This document shows positions 36,351 through 44,238 of a stretch of 64,000 bases of DNA, piece by piece. Both the position numbers and the translations under genes were made by a program. Each line of letters begins with the position of its first letter. The stretch's first letter is position 1. The notes beneath the pieces were generated by a model, which had not been told where the DNA came from, did not search any database, and saw only the letters and a list, made by a program, of their open reading frames with translations. The stretch comes from an uncultured Aequorivita sp. (GTDB lineage Bacteria > Bacteroidota > Bacteroidia > Flavobacteriales > Flavobacteriaceae), in assembly GCA_937125455.1 (NCBI GenBank), contig CAKZLK010000016.1, forward strand, positions 1 through 64,000, read 5' to 3'.

Positions 36351-36962
36351 ATGATTAAAAATTTACTCTTAGTATTTGTGATGGCGTTAAGCTTCACCCC
36401 CCTATTTTCACAAGAAAAACCAATCGAAATCGTTGAAGAAGCTAAAGCTAACCGACTCTTCCTTTATGCTCTTAATAAGAACGAAAAGGATTTGGATGTT
36501 TCCATTACTGTTGAAGGAACTAATTTCAGACAGAGCAAAAGTGTCCCTAGAGCAGTCCGTGTTCCCGCTGCTTCAAAAGTCTTACTCACAAATCTAATTG
36601 TTGAAAGAGGAAAAAGAGCAAATTATACCTACGAGTTAAAAGTAAGCGATAGCCTTTCCCGCAGAGCACTCCGAAGGGAATACGAACCCATCAAAATTGA
36701 GCCACGAAAAAAAATAATCCTTTACATTCCAGAAAACTGTAAAAGTTGCGATAGCCTTATTTCCAGTTTGGAAAAAAGTCATTATTTATTTACTTCCTAT
36801 AGTTTTTCGGAAAAGCCTGAGTTAAAAGATCAACTGGCGCCAGCTTTTATAAACTCCACAGTAAAAATTGATTTTGTTACTACCCCAATCATAAGCCTGA
36901 ATGGAGTGCTTCATGTAAAAATTGAGGATTATGATCAATTATTGGAGGAATTAAACAAATAG
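36351..36962 (+). CDS. Secreted protein with C-terminal glutaredoxin-like domain
   Basis: 203 residues. Signal peptide (MIKNLLLVFVMALSFTPLFSQ), a beta-like N-terminal half that resembles an Ig-type or DUF fold (about 30-110), then a C-terminal thioredoxin-fold domain containing KIILYIPENCKSCDSL with a CKSC redox pair and a VTTPII segment near the cis-Pro site. Probably a periplasmic thiol protein. The pairing of folds is unusual; no family was recognised. Confidence 0.7.
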   Translation: MIKNLLLVFVMALSFTPLFSQEKPIEIVEEAKANRLFLYALNKNEKDLDVSITVEGTNFRQSKSVPRAVRVPAASKVLLTNLIVERGKRANYTYELKVSDSLSRRALRREYEPIKIEPRKKIILYIPENCKSCDSLISSLEKSHYLFTSYSFSEKPELKDQLAPAFINSTVKIDFVTTPIISLNGVLHVKIEDYDQLLEELNK

Positions 36963-36993
36963 CTTCAATCCTCCTATTCTATCAAATACCAAT

Positions 36994-37012
36994 TTCTTAT
37001 CATACATCAATG
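36994..37012 (+). promoter_or_regulatory. 19-bp promoter repeat, copy 1 (yceI)
   Basis: ttcttatcatacatcaatg, identical to 37721-37739. The -7-like TAATTTTG at 37033-37040 starts 39 nt after the repeat start, the same distance as in copy 2. Probable operator or activator site. Confidence 0.6.
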
Positions 37013-37075
37013 CAGAGCTTTGCTATGCAAACTAATTTTGTCCAATAAATAATTAATAACTAAAAAATTATTGCA

Positions 37076-37600
37076 ATGGACAACAACACAAAAACAACTT
37101 GGATTATTGATGCTACACACTCAGAAATCAATTTTAAAGTAAAACACATGATGATTTCTACCGTAACTGGTAGTTTTGAAAAATTTGATGGAAACGTGGA
37201 AACTTCTAATGATGACTTCAAAAATGGAAATTTTACATTTTCAGCGGAAATTGATTCCGTAAACACAAATAATAAAGACCGAGACAATCACTTAAAAAGC
37301 GATGACTTTTTTGGAGCTGAAAAGCATCCACAACTTACCTTCAAATCAAAATCTTTTGACGGCGAAAAAATAGTTGGCGATATAACCATAAAAGGAATTA
37401 CGAAAGAAATTACATTGGACGCAGAATATAACGGAACAGCTGTTGACCCCTATGGACAAACAAAAGCAGGTTTTGAATTTGAGGGTCAAATAAACCGAAA
37501 AGATTTCGACCTTACTTGGAGTGCAGTTACAGAAGCTGGAAACGTTGTGGTAAGTGATAAAGTAAAGTTGATTGCTTCACTTCAGTTTATAAAACAATAA
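37076..37600 (+). CDS. YceI family protein
   Basis: 174 residues forming a lipocalin-like barrel that binds isoprenoid or amide lipids in solved members. Family motifs: TTWIIDATHSEINFKVKHMM, then GNFTFSAEIDSVNTNNKDRDNHLKS and ITLDAEYNG. No signal peptide, so this is the cytoplasmic type. Promoter repeat upstream at 36994-37012. Often linked to oxidative stress; here it precedes the pirin gene. Confidence 0.93.
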   Translation: MDNNTKTTWIIDATHSEINFKVKHMMISTVTGSFEKFDGNVETSNDDFKNGNFTFSAEIDSVNTNNKDRDNHLKSDDFFGAEKHPQLTFKSKSFDGEKIVGDITIKGITKEITLDAEYNGTAVDPYGQTKAGFEFEGQINRKDFDLTWSAVTEAGNVVVSDKVKLIASLQFIKQ

Positions 37601-37629
37601 TTTTAAAAATTCAATACTCCCCTTTTAAG

Positions 37630-37678
37630 AATCGAGAGCTATATTTAAATTAGATAGAGCTCTCGATTTGTTTTTTTA
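37630..37678 (+). terminator. Terminator of yceI
   Basis: aatcgagagct and agctctcgat pair (11 bp, perfect) around an AT-rich loop, followed by a T-run. Confidence 0.9.
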
Positions 37679-37720
37679 ACGGTCTAATCACACTTCTCGA
37701 ATTACAGTTCACCAAAAAAG

Positions 37721-37739
37721 TTCTTATCATACATCAATG
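37721..37739 (+). promoter_or_regulatory. 19-bp promoter repeat, copy 2 (pirin)
   Basis: Exact copy of ttcttatcatacatcaatg. TAATTTTA at 37760-37767 starts 39 nt after the repeat start, matching the yceI promoter layout. Confidence 0.6.
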
Positions 37740-37791
37740 TAAAACAATAATTTACAAAGTAATTTTACATTACAATTAAAAATAATTCAAA

Positions 37792-38667
37792 ATGAAAACT
37801 CGACAAATAGAACGCGTATTGACACCACCTGCACCACACATGGTTGGGGATGGTTTTAGGGTTCACCAATATATTCCTTCTGGAATACAAGAAGGTTTTG
37901 AAAGAATGGATCCATTTATTATGATGGATTATAACAGTAAGTTTTACTTTCCTCCTACCGATCAGCCGCGCGGCGTGGGCGTACATCCGCACAGAGGTTT
38001 TGAAACTGTAACTATCGCCTATAAAGGAAGTGTTGCACACCATGACAGCGCAGGCAATAGTGGAGTGATCGGTGAAGGCGATGTGCAATGGATGACGGCT
38101 GCTTCGGGAATTCTTCACAAGGAATATCACGAAGAAAATTTCAGCAAAGCTGGTGGATATTTCCAAATGGTACAGTTATGGGTGAATCTTCCCGCAAAGG
38201 ACAAAATGAGCGCGCCAAAATATCAAGGTATCACAAATGCTGAAATGAAAAAGGTAGAACTGCCCGATAATGCTGGAATTGTGGAGGTAATCGCTGGAGA
38301 ATACAACGGTGAAAAAGGACCTGCTTTTACTTTCACACCAGTACATATGCTTAACGCTAAAATGAATAAAAACGGAAAAGCAACGTTCAGTTTTCCTGAA
38401 AACTACAATACCGCAATTTTAGTGGTTGAAGGAAATATAAAAGTGAACAATTCCGAAGAGATTAAAACGGATAGCTTAGGCTTGTTTAAAAATGTGGGGG
38501 AACAATTCACTATTGAAGCAAGTGATGATGCAGTGGTCTTAATACTCAGCGGTGAACCTATAAACGAAACCATTGCCGCCCAAGGCCCTTTTGTGATGAA
38601 CACCCGAGGCGAAATTATTCAGGCAATAAGTGATTTCAATATGGGTAAATTTGGGTATTTGGAATAA
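37792..38667 (+). CDS. Pirin family protein
   Basis: 291 residues, bicupin. The N-terminal metal-binding cupin has the HPHRGFETVT motif (about 64-73) and HH(x)DS; the C-terminal cupin lacks obvious metal ligands. Pirins bind Fe/Ni and may act as quercetinase or as redox-sensitive regulators; the role here is unclear. Promoter repeat shared with yceI. Convergent with the Crp/Fnr gene at the 38684 hairpin. Confidence 0.93.
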   Translation: MKTRQIERVLTPPAPHMVGDGFRVHQYIPSGIQEGFERMDPFIMMDYNSKFYFPPTDQPRGVGVHPHRGFETVTIAYKGSVAHHDSAGNSGVIGEGDVQWMTAASGILHKEYHEENFSKAGGYFQMVQLWVNLPAKDKMSAPKYQGITNAEMKKVELPDNAGIVEVIAGEYNGEKGPAFTFTPVHMLNAKMNKNGKATFSFPENYNTAILVVEGNIKVNNSEEIKTDSLGLFKNVGEQFTIEASDDAVVLILSGEPINETIAAQGPFVMNTRGEIIQAISDFNMGKFGYLE

Positions 38668-38683
38668 TTGCAAAGAAAATTAC

Positions 38684-38723
38684 CACGCGAGCTTATTGAA
38701 ATTAATTTTAAAAAGCTCGCGTG
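38684..38723. terminator. Bidirectional terminator between pirin and Crp/Fnr genes
   Basis: cacgcgagctt (38684-38694) and aagctcgcgtg (38713-38723) form a perfect 11-bp stem, with a T-run on the right. Confidence 0.88.
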
Positions 38724-38728
38724 ACTTT

Positions 38729-39346
38729 TTACTTCATTTTAAAATTGGTACGAGCAAGTTCCTTACGAACACGGCTTAAACTTTCTGGGGTTATTCCTAA
38801 ATAGGAAGCGATCATCCATTGTGGGACGCGCAACAATAAATCGGGGTACATTTCAATAAAGCTCAGATACCTTTTCTCTGCAGTTGCACCTAGCAATAGA
38901 TTAATTCGTTTTTGCATTTGCCGAATGTGATTATGTAAAAGCCTATCATTATATCTTCCGAAAATTGGGCTTACCTCCGCTGCATGACACATAAAGTCTT
39001 CACCTATAAAAACAGTTTCGGTATCTTCAATGGCCTCAATATAACTTTCTGAAGGGTCATTAAAATAAACACTACTTCTATCAACAATAAACCAGTTTTC
39101 GGGAGCAAATTGAATGACGTGCTCCTTTCCACTTTCATCTAGCATATATGAGCGCAAAAGTCCTTTTTCAACAAAAAAAGAATGCTTGCAAATAGCTCCT
39201 TTTTTTAAAAGAATACTTCCTTTTTCATAACGCATCCGTTTGAGAGGCAAGGATAGTTGCTCCGCCTCTATTTTAGGCAAACCAACTGTTTTCATTAGAT
39301 ATGAGGTGAAACTTCTTGGAGATGTTTCATTTTCGCTTTTAATCAT
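38729..39346 (-). CDS. Crp/Fnr family transcription regulator
   Basis: 205 residues. A cNMP-binding-like domain (about 20-130, KGSILLKKGAICKHSFFVEKGLLRSY) followed by a helix-turn-helix (about 165-195, WMIASYLGITPESLSRVRKEL). Bacteroidetes members often regulate metabolism or oxidative stress. I use the ATG at 39346 (MIKSENETS); the in-frame codon at 39457 would add 37 residues of no clear origin. It is convergent with pirin and a candidate to bind the 19-bp repeats; this is inference. Confidence 0.88.
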   Translation of the reverse strand: MIKSENETSPRSFTSYLMKTVGLPKIEAEQLSLPLKRMRYEKGSILLKKGAICKHSFFVEKGLLRSYMLDESGKEHVIQFAPENWFIVDRSSVYFNDPSESYIEAIEDTETVFIGEDFMCHAAEVSPIFGRYNDRLLHNHIRQMQKRINLLLGATAEKRYLSFIEMYPDLLLRVPQWMIASYLGITPESLSRVRKELARTNFKMK

Positions 39347-39472
39347 TTCAAAAAATTGAATTTCTAAATTACGTTTAAAATTAAGGTATTCTTTTGAAAG
39401 GTATTTCCGAAAGGCAAAAAACTGTGGCACTTTTTTTGTTTTCTGCAAAGCCAACACTTAACATTTTCAATT

Positions 39473-40024
39473 ATGAGAAATTTCAACACTCCCTCCGTAA
39501 ACGCCGGCAGTATGGCCGACATTGCTTTTTTACTTTTAATCTTTTTTCTTGTAACCTCTATGATTCCAAACGATAAAGGAATCGCACGAGATCTTCCGCA
39601 GCCTTGCCCATCGGGTGCTGATTGTAATATCCCACTAAAAAAAAATAACATTCTTAGTATCCGAATCAATGAAAAAGGTGAGATCACGGCAAATGAAATA
39701 CGTACCAATATTGAAGATTTAAAAGGTGCTATTAAAAGTTTCATCGACAACAATGCCGATAAATCCTGTTTATACTGCAAAGGCGAACAACTTATTTCGG
39801 CTTCCGACAATCCAAAAAAAGCTTCCATTTCTTTATCGATTCACCGCGAATCACCGTACCAAAACTTCATTTCCGTTCAGGATGAAATTGCCAAAGCGTA
39901 TTTTGAACTTCGTGAAAATTATGTTTCTGAAGTTTTAAAAACCAATGCCAATGAAATGACTGAAGATGATTTGAAAAAAATGCAGAAAGCTTATCCGATC
40001 AGGATTATTGAATCAGCTTTATAA
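39473..40024 (+). CDS. exbD: ExbD/TolR family biopolymer transport protein, isolated
   Basis: 183 residues. One N-terminal transmembrane helix (about 15-31, MADIAFLLLIFFLVTSM, with the essential Asp at about 16) and a periplasmic domain. ExbD works with ExbB to power TonB; no exbB or tonB is nearby. The periplasmic part is longer than usual and carries a CLYC pair (about 102-105). Possibly a paralogue within a different complex. Divergent from the Crp/Fnr gene. Confidence 0.85.
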   Translation: MRNFNTPSVNAGSMADIAFLLLIFFLVTSMIPNDKGIARDLPQPCPSGADCNIPLKKNNILSIRINEKGEITANEIRTNIEDLKGAIKSFIDNNADKSCLYCKGEQLISASDNPKKASISLSIHRESPYQNFISVQDEIAKAYFELRENYVSEVLKTNANEMTEDDLKKMQKAYPIRIIESAL

Positions 40025-40110
40025 TTTTTTTTTAAAATATACTTATGTTTTTAAAATGAATTATTTAAGTATTACTTTTAGATAAATAAATACTTTAAAA
40101 CAACAGCAAA

Positions 40111-40287
40111 ATGAACTGGATTTTCGAAAATTTCAAGCCAGCACTTGACGGTCTGACACCACAAGTACGGCAAAAAGCTTTAGAAATTGCAAACCAGTTG
40201 ATGGAGCAAGGAGGCACCTCAGAAGAAAAAGCAATACAACAAGCAATTGTGGAGGCTGACGAATGGTTTTATGACTCTGATGGTTAA
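40111..40287 (+). CDS. Small conserved-looking protein, 58 aa
   Basis: ATG at 40111, stop TAA at 40285-40287. A small soluble helical protein starting MNWIFENFKPALDG and ending in an acidic tail (VEADEWFYDSDG). Helix-forming QKALEIANQLMEQ lies in the middle. It resembles short flavobacterial proteins of unknown function. No other gene fits the 318-nt gap between ExbD and the MFS gene. Confidence 0.55.
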   Translation: MNWIFENFKPALDGLTPQVRQKALEIANQLMEQGGTSEEKAIQQAIVEADEWFYDSDG

Positions 40288-40342
40288 TTATTAAACCAAG
40301 CAAAAGGGACGCTGCCAAACAAATTGTTAAGCTCCTAATAAT

Positions 40343-41608
40343 TTACTCCTTTTCGTGTTCCTCCAAATCCTTCCGTAAATCCAACTTTCGAAGTTTGGGA
40401 AAAAAGAATCCAGTGCCCACAACGGTAAGTATAGTCATACTACCACCAAAAACAACGGCAGTAACCGTTCCCATCAGTTTTGCGGTAAGTCCGCTCTCAA
40501 AAGCTCCCAATTCATTGGAAGACCCCACAAACATAGAATTAACGGATGCTACACGACCACGCATCGCATCTGGAGTTCTGAGCTGTAAAATTGTGGATCG
40601 GATAACCATAGAAATACCATCGGTAGCGCCACTTAAGAAAAGTGCTATTACGGAAACCCAAAACCAAGTGGAAACTCCAAACACAATAATACAGATACCA
40701 AAGCCAAAAATGGCGGCAAGCAGTTTCATCCCTGCATTTTTATTAAGCGGAAAATGTGCAGACGTAAACATAATAAGCAATGCACCAACTGCAGGAGCTG
40801 CACGAAGTATCCCAAAACCTTCTGGGCCAACTTTAAGAATATCCTGCGCATAAATAGGTAAAAGTGCCACAGCTCCTCCAAAAAGTACTGCAAACATATC
40901 TAACGTAAGTGCACCCAAAATAACCCTTGTGTTCATTACAAATTTGATCCCTTCCTTTAAACTTTTCATTATTGGCTCACCAATATTTGGATTTAAAATT
41001 GGCTTCTTTGGAATCTGCATTAGAAGCAATAAAGCCATCAACGAAAAGGCAAAGACAAAACACATAGACCAATGCACCCCAATCCAATGAATAAAGAAAC
41101 CTCCTGCTGCTGGACCTACAACTGAACCCATTTGCCATATAGAACTACTCCAGGTAGCTGCATTGGGATATACTTTTTTTGGAACCAATAATGAGAATAA
41201 CGAAAAAATAGTTGGCCCCAGAAATGCACGGACAATTCCTCCAAGAAAAACCAAAAAATAAACTGCATACAAGACAGTATTTGTGGAAAGATCACCAATT
41301 ACCCTTGGCCAGGTAAGCAAAAACAGGCCAAGGCTTACTACTGAAAAACCAAAAATACATTTAAATAAAAGACCACGCTTCTCTCGCTGGTCCACAATAT
41401 GTCCCGCAAACAAAGCCATAGATACTGCTGGAATAACTTCCATTAAACCAATGATTCCTAAGGAAAGTGGATTTTTAGTAATGCTATAAACCTCCCATTC
41501 AATCACCACAAACTGCATGCTCCAAGCAAACACCATTGCAAAGCGAACCAATAGAAAAATATTAAACTCCCGATATCGTAATGCAGCGTAGGGATCGTTT
41601 TTCTTCAT
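40343..41608 (-). CDS. MFS transporter (EntS-like)
   Basis: 421 residues, twelve transmembrane helices. MFS signature-like GHIVDQREKRG between helices 2 and 3 and a matching FLSGATDGISMVIRS in the second half. The closest pattern is the enterobactin exporter/MFS efflux type. I use the ATG at 41608 (MKKNDPYAAL). The long plus-strand ORFs inside it are shadows. Substrate unknown. Confidence 0.9.
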   Translation of the reverse strand: MKKNDPYAALRYREFNIFLLVRFAMVFAWSMQFVVIEWEVYSITKNPLSLGIIGLMEVIPAVSMALFAGHIVDQREKRGLLFKCIFGFSVVSLGLFLLTWPRVIGDLSTNTVLYAVYFLVFLGGIVRAFLGPTIFSLFSLLVPKKVYPNAATWSSSIWQMGSVVGPAAGGFFIHWIGVHWSMCFVFAFSLMALLLLMQIPKKPILNPNIGEPIMKSLKEGIKFVMNTRVILGALTLDMFAVLFGGAVALLPIYAQDILKVGPEGFGILRAAPAVGALLIMFTSAHFPLNKNAGMKLLAAIFGFGICIIVFGVSTWFWVSVIALFLSGATDGISMVIRSTILQLRTPDAMRGRVASVNSMFVGSSNELGAFESGLTAKLMGTVTAVVFGGSMTILTVVGTGFFFPKLRKLDLRKDLEEHEKE

Positions 41609-41681
41609 TGACAAGAAATTGGAATTTTAGAATGAAAAGATTTTGTCTTCAAAGCAAAGTGCTTTTAGCAAGCCAAAAGTA

Positions 41682-42296
41682 CTATAGCAAACTGAATATA
41701 GCAATGGCATAAAGATAAAACCTCACAAAACGAAGTAAGCCAAACAATAAATAGTTCCTAAACTTATAATGAATAGTTCCTGCAGCCATACTAGTTATAG
41801 AATAAGGAATTGGCAACAATGCGCCAACAACAATAAGGAAACCACCCCATTTGCGTATTTGCTTCAGATGTTTCTTCATTTTTCCTTCCATATAAGCATA
41901 TACTCTTGGAATGGTAAAAATCCATTTTCCGATGAAGTAGGAAATAATTCCACCTATGTATGATAAAGTAGCTAAAATAGACAAGTAAAGTATGGGTTCT
42001 GGCATCTTATCGCTCCAAGCGATAAATATTTCTGGTGGAACAAGACCTAACAGTGATTCCGAAGCTAGAAAAACCAACAAAATGTTTATTGGCGCATAGT
42101 TTTCAGTAATATAAGTAAATAAGTTGCTGAAATCCACAACATAAAGATCCAAAATTATTAAGGTAACAATAACCAAAACAATAGGAATAATTGCTTTCTT
42201 AAGACTTTGACCTACAAAAGAATAAAATCCCGTGTACTTATAATACAAATGGGCGCGTTTTAATTTGTTTGTTTCGGATTTTCGTACGGTATTCAT
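41682..42296 (-). CDS. VTT-domain (YqaA/DedA-like) membrane protein
   Basis: 204 residues, four to five hydrophobic segments. The central SYIGGIISYFIGKW segment and VVGALLPIPYSITSMAAGTI, which has the re-entrant Pro and Gly-rich pattern, match VTT proteins. Similar to 14732-15325 in family but not in sequence detail. Probably lipid scrambling or flipping. It is 73 nt downstream of... no partner; the MFS stop lies beyond its own stop codon. Confidence 0.75.
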   Translation of the reverse strand: MNTVRKSETNKLKRAHLYYKYTGFYSFVGQSLKKAIIPIVLVIVTLIILDLYVVDFSNLFTYITENYAPINILLVFLASESLLGLVPPEIFIAWSDKMPEPILYLSILATLSYIGGIISYFIGKWIFTIPRVYAYMEGKMKKHLKQIRKWGGFLIVVGALLPIPYSITSMAAGTIHYKFRNYLLFGLLRFVRFYLYAIAIFSLL

Positions 42297-42459
42297 CTAT
42301 TCTTTGAAAACTATAAAATGCAACTAATTATTTACTAGCTGCAAATATATATTGAAAGCTTCTACCCTACAACCATTTGGCAAATCATTAATGGTTAATC
42401 CTGTGTTAAACATATTACGTTTCAAAATAGTCGGAAATGTTAATTTTAAGTTAAATCAT

Positions 42460-42478
42460 TACTTTGTATTACATAGTA
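42460..42478 (+). promoter_or_regulatory. Palindromic operator candidate for the peptide cluster
   Basis: tactttgtattacatagta reads TACTnTGTAnTACAnAGTA, a near-perfect palindrome with two matched 8-base half-sites. It overlaps the -7-like ttactttg (42459-42466) and lies 58 nt before the first tiny ORF. A PadR-type repressor site is possible, from memory only. Confidence 0.5.
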
Positions 42479-42536
42479 CTGTAACAAATATATAACTATT
42501 GCGTCTTTTAAGTATAACCCAATAAATCAAATTATA

Positions 42537-42623
42537 ATGAGAACTTTAAACAGCAACCTTTTGACAGAAAAAATGAAATCTTCAAGATCCTATTCATGGA
42601 ATATCAAAAGAAGGTTTCGCTAA
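42537..42623 (+). CDS. Tiny basic peptide 1, 28 aa
   Basis: ATG at 42537, TAA at 42621-42623. The peptide begins MRTLNSNLLTEKMK and ends YSWNIKRRFR. Its N-terminus (MRTLxSN) and C-terminus (WNxKRRF plus basic residue) match peptide 2 at 42659, and the lengths are equal, so the pair is paralogous. No signal or membrane segment. Function unknown; cationic peptides of this size may act on RNA, membranes or as leaders. Confidence 0.6.
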   Translation: MRTLNSNLLTEKMKSSRSYSWNIKRRFR

Positions 42624-42658
42624 AAAAAATAACTGAAAACAATTAAAAATTAAAAATC

Positions 42659-42745
42659 ATGAGAACATTAGACAGTAACGAAAGACAACACAGACCACAA
42701 AATTCCAAAGCTTTTAATTGGAATATGAAAAGACGTTTTAAATAA
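42659..42745 (+). CDS. Tiny basic peptide 2, 28 aa
   Basis: ATG at 42659, TAA at 42743-42745. Begins MRTLDSNERQHRPQ and ends NWNMKRRFK. It shares MRTLxSN and WNxKRRF(R/K) with peptide 1, with a different middle, a pattern that implies selection on the ends. It starts 35 nt after peptide 1 stops, so they are likely co-transcribed. Function unknown. Confidence 0.6.
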   Translation: MRTLDSNERQHRPQNSKAFNWNMKRRFK

Positions 42746-42779
42746 AGGTCTTCATTGAAAATTTCAAAATCAATTAACT

Positions 42780-42914
42780 ATGAAAACTTTACGAAATATT
42801 CAAAAAAGGATTAAATGCGGGTCGCAAAAGCAACACACGCTGAGCTACCTAAATGGAAATCAGCACCTGTTTGAAGATCCTACAATTAGAAAAACATGGA
42901 GATATATATATTGA
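42780..42914 (+). CDS. Small basic peptide 3, 44 aa
   Basis: ATG at 42780, TGA at 42912-42914. Begins MKTLRNIQKRIKCG and ends RKTWRYIY, so its first residues resemble those of peptides 1 and 2 (M-K/R-T-L). Net basic, one Cys. It ends just before the terminator at 42939. A weaker call than peptides 1 and 2. Confidence 0.45.
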   Translation: MKTLRNIQKRIKCGSQKQHTLSYLNGNQHLFEDPTIRKTWRYIY

Positions 42915-42938
42915 AACATATAAGAGAGAAAAAAACCT

Positions 42939-42976
42939 AAAGCTGGATTGAAGAAATTTAATTCAGCTTTTTTATT
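42939..42976. terminator. Terminator of the peptide cluster
   Basis: aaagctg and cagcttt pair around an AT-rich loop, followed by a T-run. It overlaps the tail of the DUF1456 gene, which runs the other way. Confidence 0.75.
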
Positions 42977-43268
42977 TTTTAGGGTTTGGATTGTACTTAC
43001 GGACAGGTTTAGGTTTCTCCTGAACTTTAGTTACTTTCTTTTCCGGCATTGGTCCTCGCAAATGAATCACCAGACCATTTAAAAAATTACGAAGAAACTG
43101 ATCGCCACATTCCATATATTTTTCGTGATTTTCATTTCTAAAAATAGCGCCCAACTCACTCTTGGTTACCGCAAAATCAATGAGCGAACATATTTTCACA
43201 ATATCCTCATCGCGCAGTTTGTGGGCTACGCGTAGTTTTTTCATGATGTCATTATTGGTTAAAGCCAT
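42972..43268 (-). CDS. DUF1456 family protein (single repeat)
   Basis: 98 residues. One DUF1456 unit (about 1-70, LTNNDIMKKLRVAHKLRDEDIVKICSL) with a Lys/Pro-rich tail (about 75-98). YehS of E. coli has two such units; here only one plus the tail. Function unknown. It converges on the tiny-peptide cluster, sharing the terminator. Confidence 0.85.
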   Translation of the reverse strand: MALTNNDIMKKLRVAHKLRDEDIVKICSLIDFAVTKSELGAIFRNENHEKYMECGDQFLRNFLNGLVIHLRGPMPEKKVTKVQEKPKPVRKYNPNPKK

Positions 43269-43410
43269 ATGTAATTTTTAATGTGAAACATTCTGTGTGC
43301 GAAGGTATCAATTTATGCCTTAATCCTTAAATACCTGTTATATTTTATTTAATGTGTGTTAAATAGGGTTTGTTTTTTCTTCATTTCAAATATCTTTAAA
43401 AGAAAAAGAC

Positions 43411-43719
43411 ATGAAAACTTCAGAAAAAAATTCTGCAACTAAAAAATCTAAAAAAGATGAAAACCTTTCGTACAACCCAAATTTGACAAAACACGATAAG
43501 GACATTCTTTTACAAAAAAATATTCATGGTGATGGTGGTGACGACCAACAACTTCGGGACCGAGCTGAAAAAGTGGATTTCAAAGGGGAGGATTTAGACG
43601 TGCCAGGGAGAGATCAAGCAAAAAACTCCACAGGAAAGGGTCTTCGCGATGAAGAAAACAAACTTTTCAGCTTAGGCGGAGAAAACAATGAAAGTTTAGA
43701 GCAGGACAAGCCACTTTAA
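43411..43719 (+). CDS. Charged, disordered protein, 102 aa
   Basis: Lys/Asp/Glu/Asn-rich with repeated HDKDI, GDGGDDQQ and DLDVPGRDQAK segments and no hydrophobic core, so it is largely disordered. The DVPGRDQA-type motif is recurrent in Bacteroidetes proteins of unknown function. Divergent from the DUF1456 gene. Function unknown. Confidence 0.65.
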   Translation: MKTSEKNSATKKSKKDENLSYNPNLTKHDKDILLQKNIHGDGGDDQQLRDRAEKVDFKGEDLDVPGRDQAKNSTGKGLRDEENKLFSLGGENNESLEQDKPL

Positions 43720-43737
43720 AAATTATTGCGTTTTAAA

Positions 43738-44193
43738 TTACTTACCGGTCGGCACCATATAAACTGGGATTTTTGTATGCTCCAAAATACTTGAAGCAAC
43801 CGTCCCCAAGAATATTTTCTCTAATGTGCTGTGGCTATGTGTTCCCATAACAATCAAATCGGCTTTCCATTCTTCTGCATATTCCAAAATCTTTTTAGCG
43901 GTATCGCCTTCTGCTAAGTGAGTAGAGATATTATTTCCATTTAAATGCTCCTTGGCTTTGTCAAGATAGTCTTGTGCTACTTTAACAAATTCCTCTTGAA
44001 TTTTATAATCTACAGGAAATGCATAACCTTCATACCCCATAAAAGGTTCATATTGCATTCCGTAGTATTGTACTTCTGAAAGCACGTGAAATAAACAGAT
44101 TTCGGCGTTCATCAGTTTTGCAAGTTCATAACCCATATTCACAACTTTTTCTGAATTCGGATTGTAGTCGAGGGTAATCATTACTTTTTTCAT
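43738..44193 (-). CDS. Universal stress protein (UspA family)
   Basis: 151 residues, one Usp domain. The ATP-binding-type loop GTHSHSTLEKIFLGTVASSIL (about 118-138) has the G-2x-G-9x-G(S/T)-like spacing. Last gene of the operon TPP oxidase - FMN synthase-like - USP, 45 nt after the FMN protein. USP genes respond to starvation or redox stress, which suggests when the operon is used. Confidence 0.92.
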   Translation of the reverse strand: MKKVMITLDYNPNSEKVVNMGYELAKLMNAEICLFHVLSEVQYYGMQYEPFMGYEGYAFPVDYKIQEEFVKVAQDYLDKAKEHLNGNNISTHLAEGDTAKKILEYAEEWKADLIVMGTHSHSTLEKIFLGTVASSILEHTKIPVYMVPTGK

Positions 44194-44238
44194 GGTTAAT
44201 TTGTTTTGGTTCAGAATTCTTTGTGTGATGCGACTCTT

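Noticed and set aside
40395-40853. 152-residue plus-strand ORF inside the MFS gene.
   Set aside because: The MFS reading shows twelve membrane helices and family motifs; the antisense frame is a shadow.
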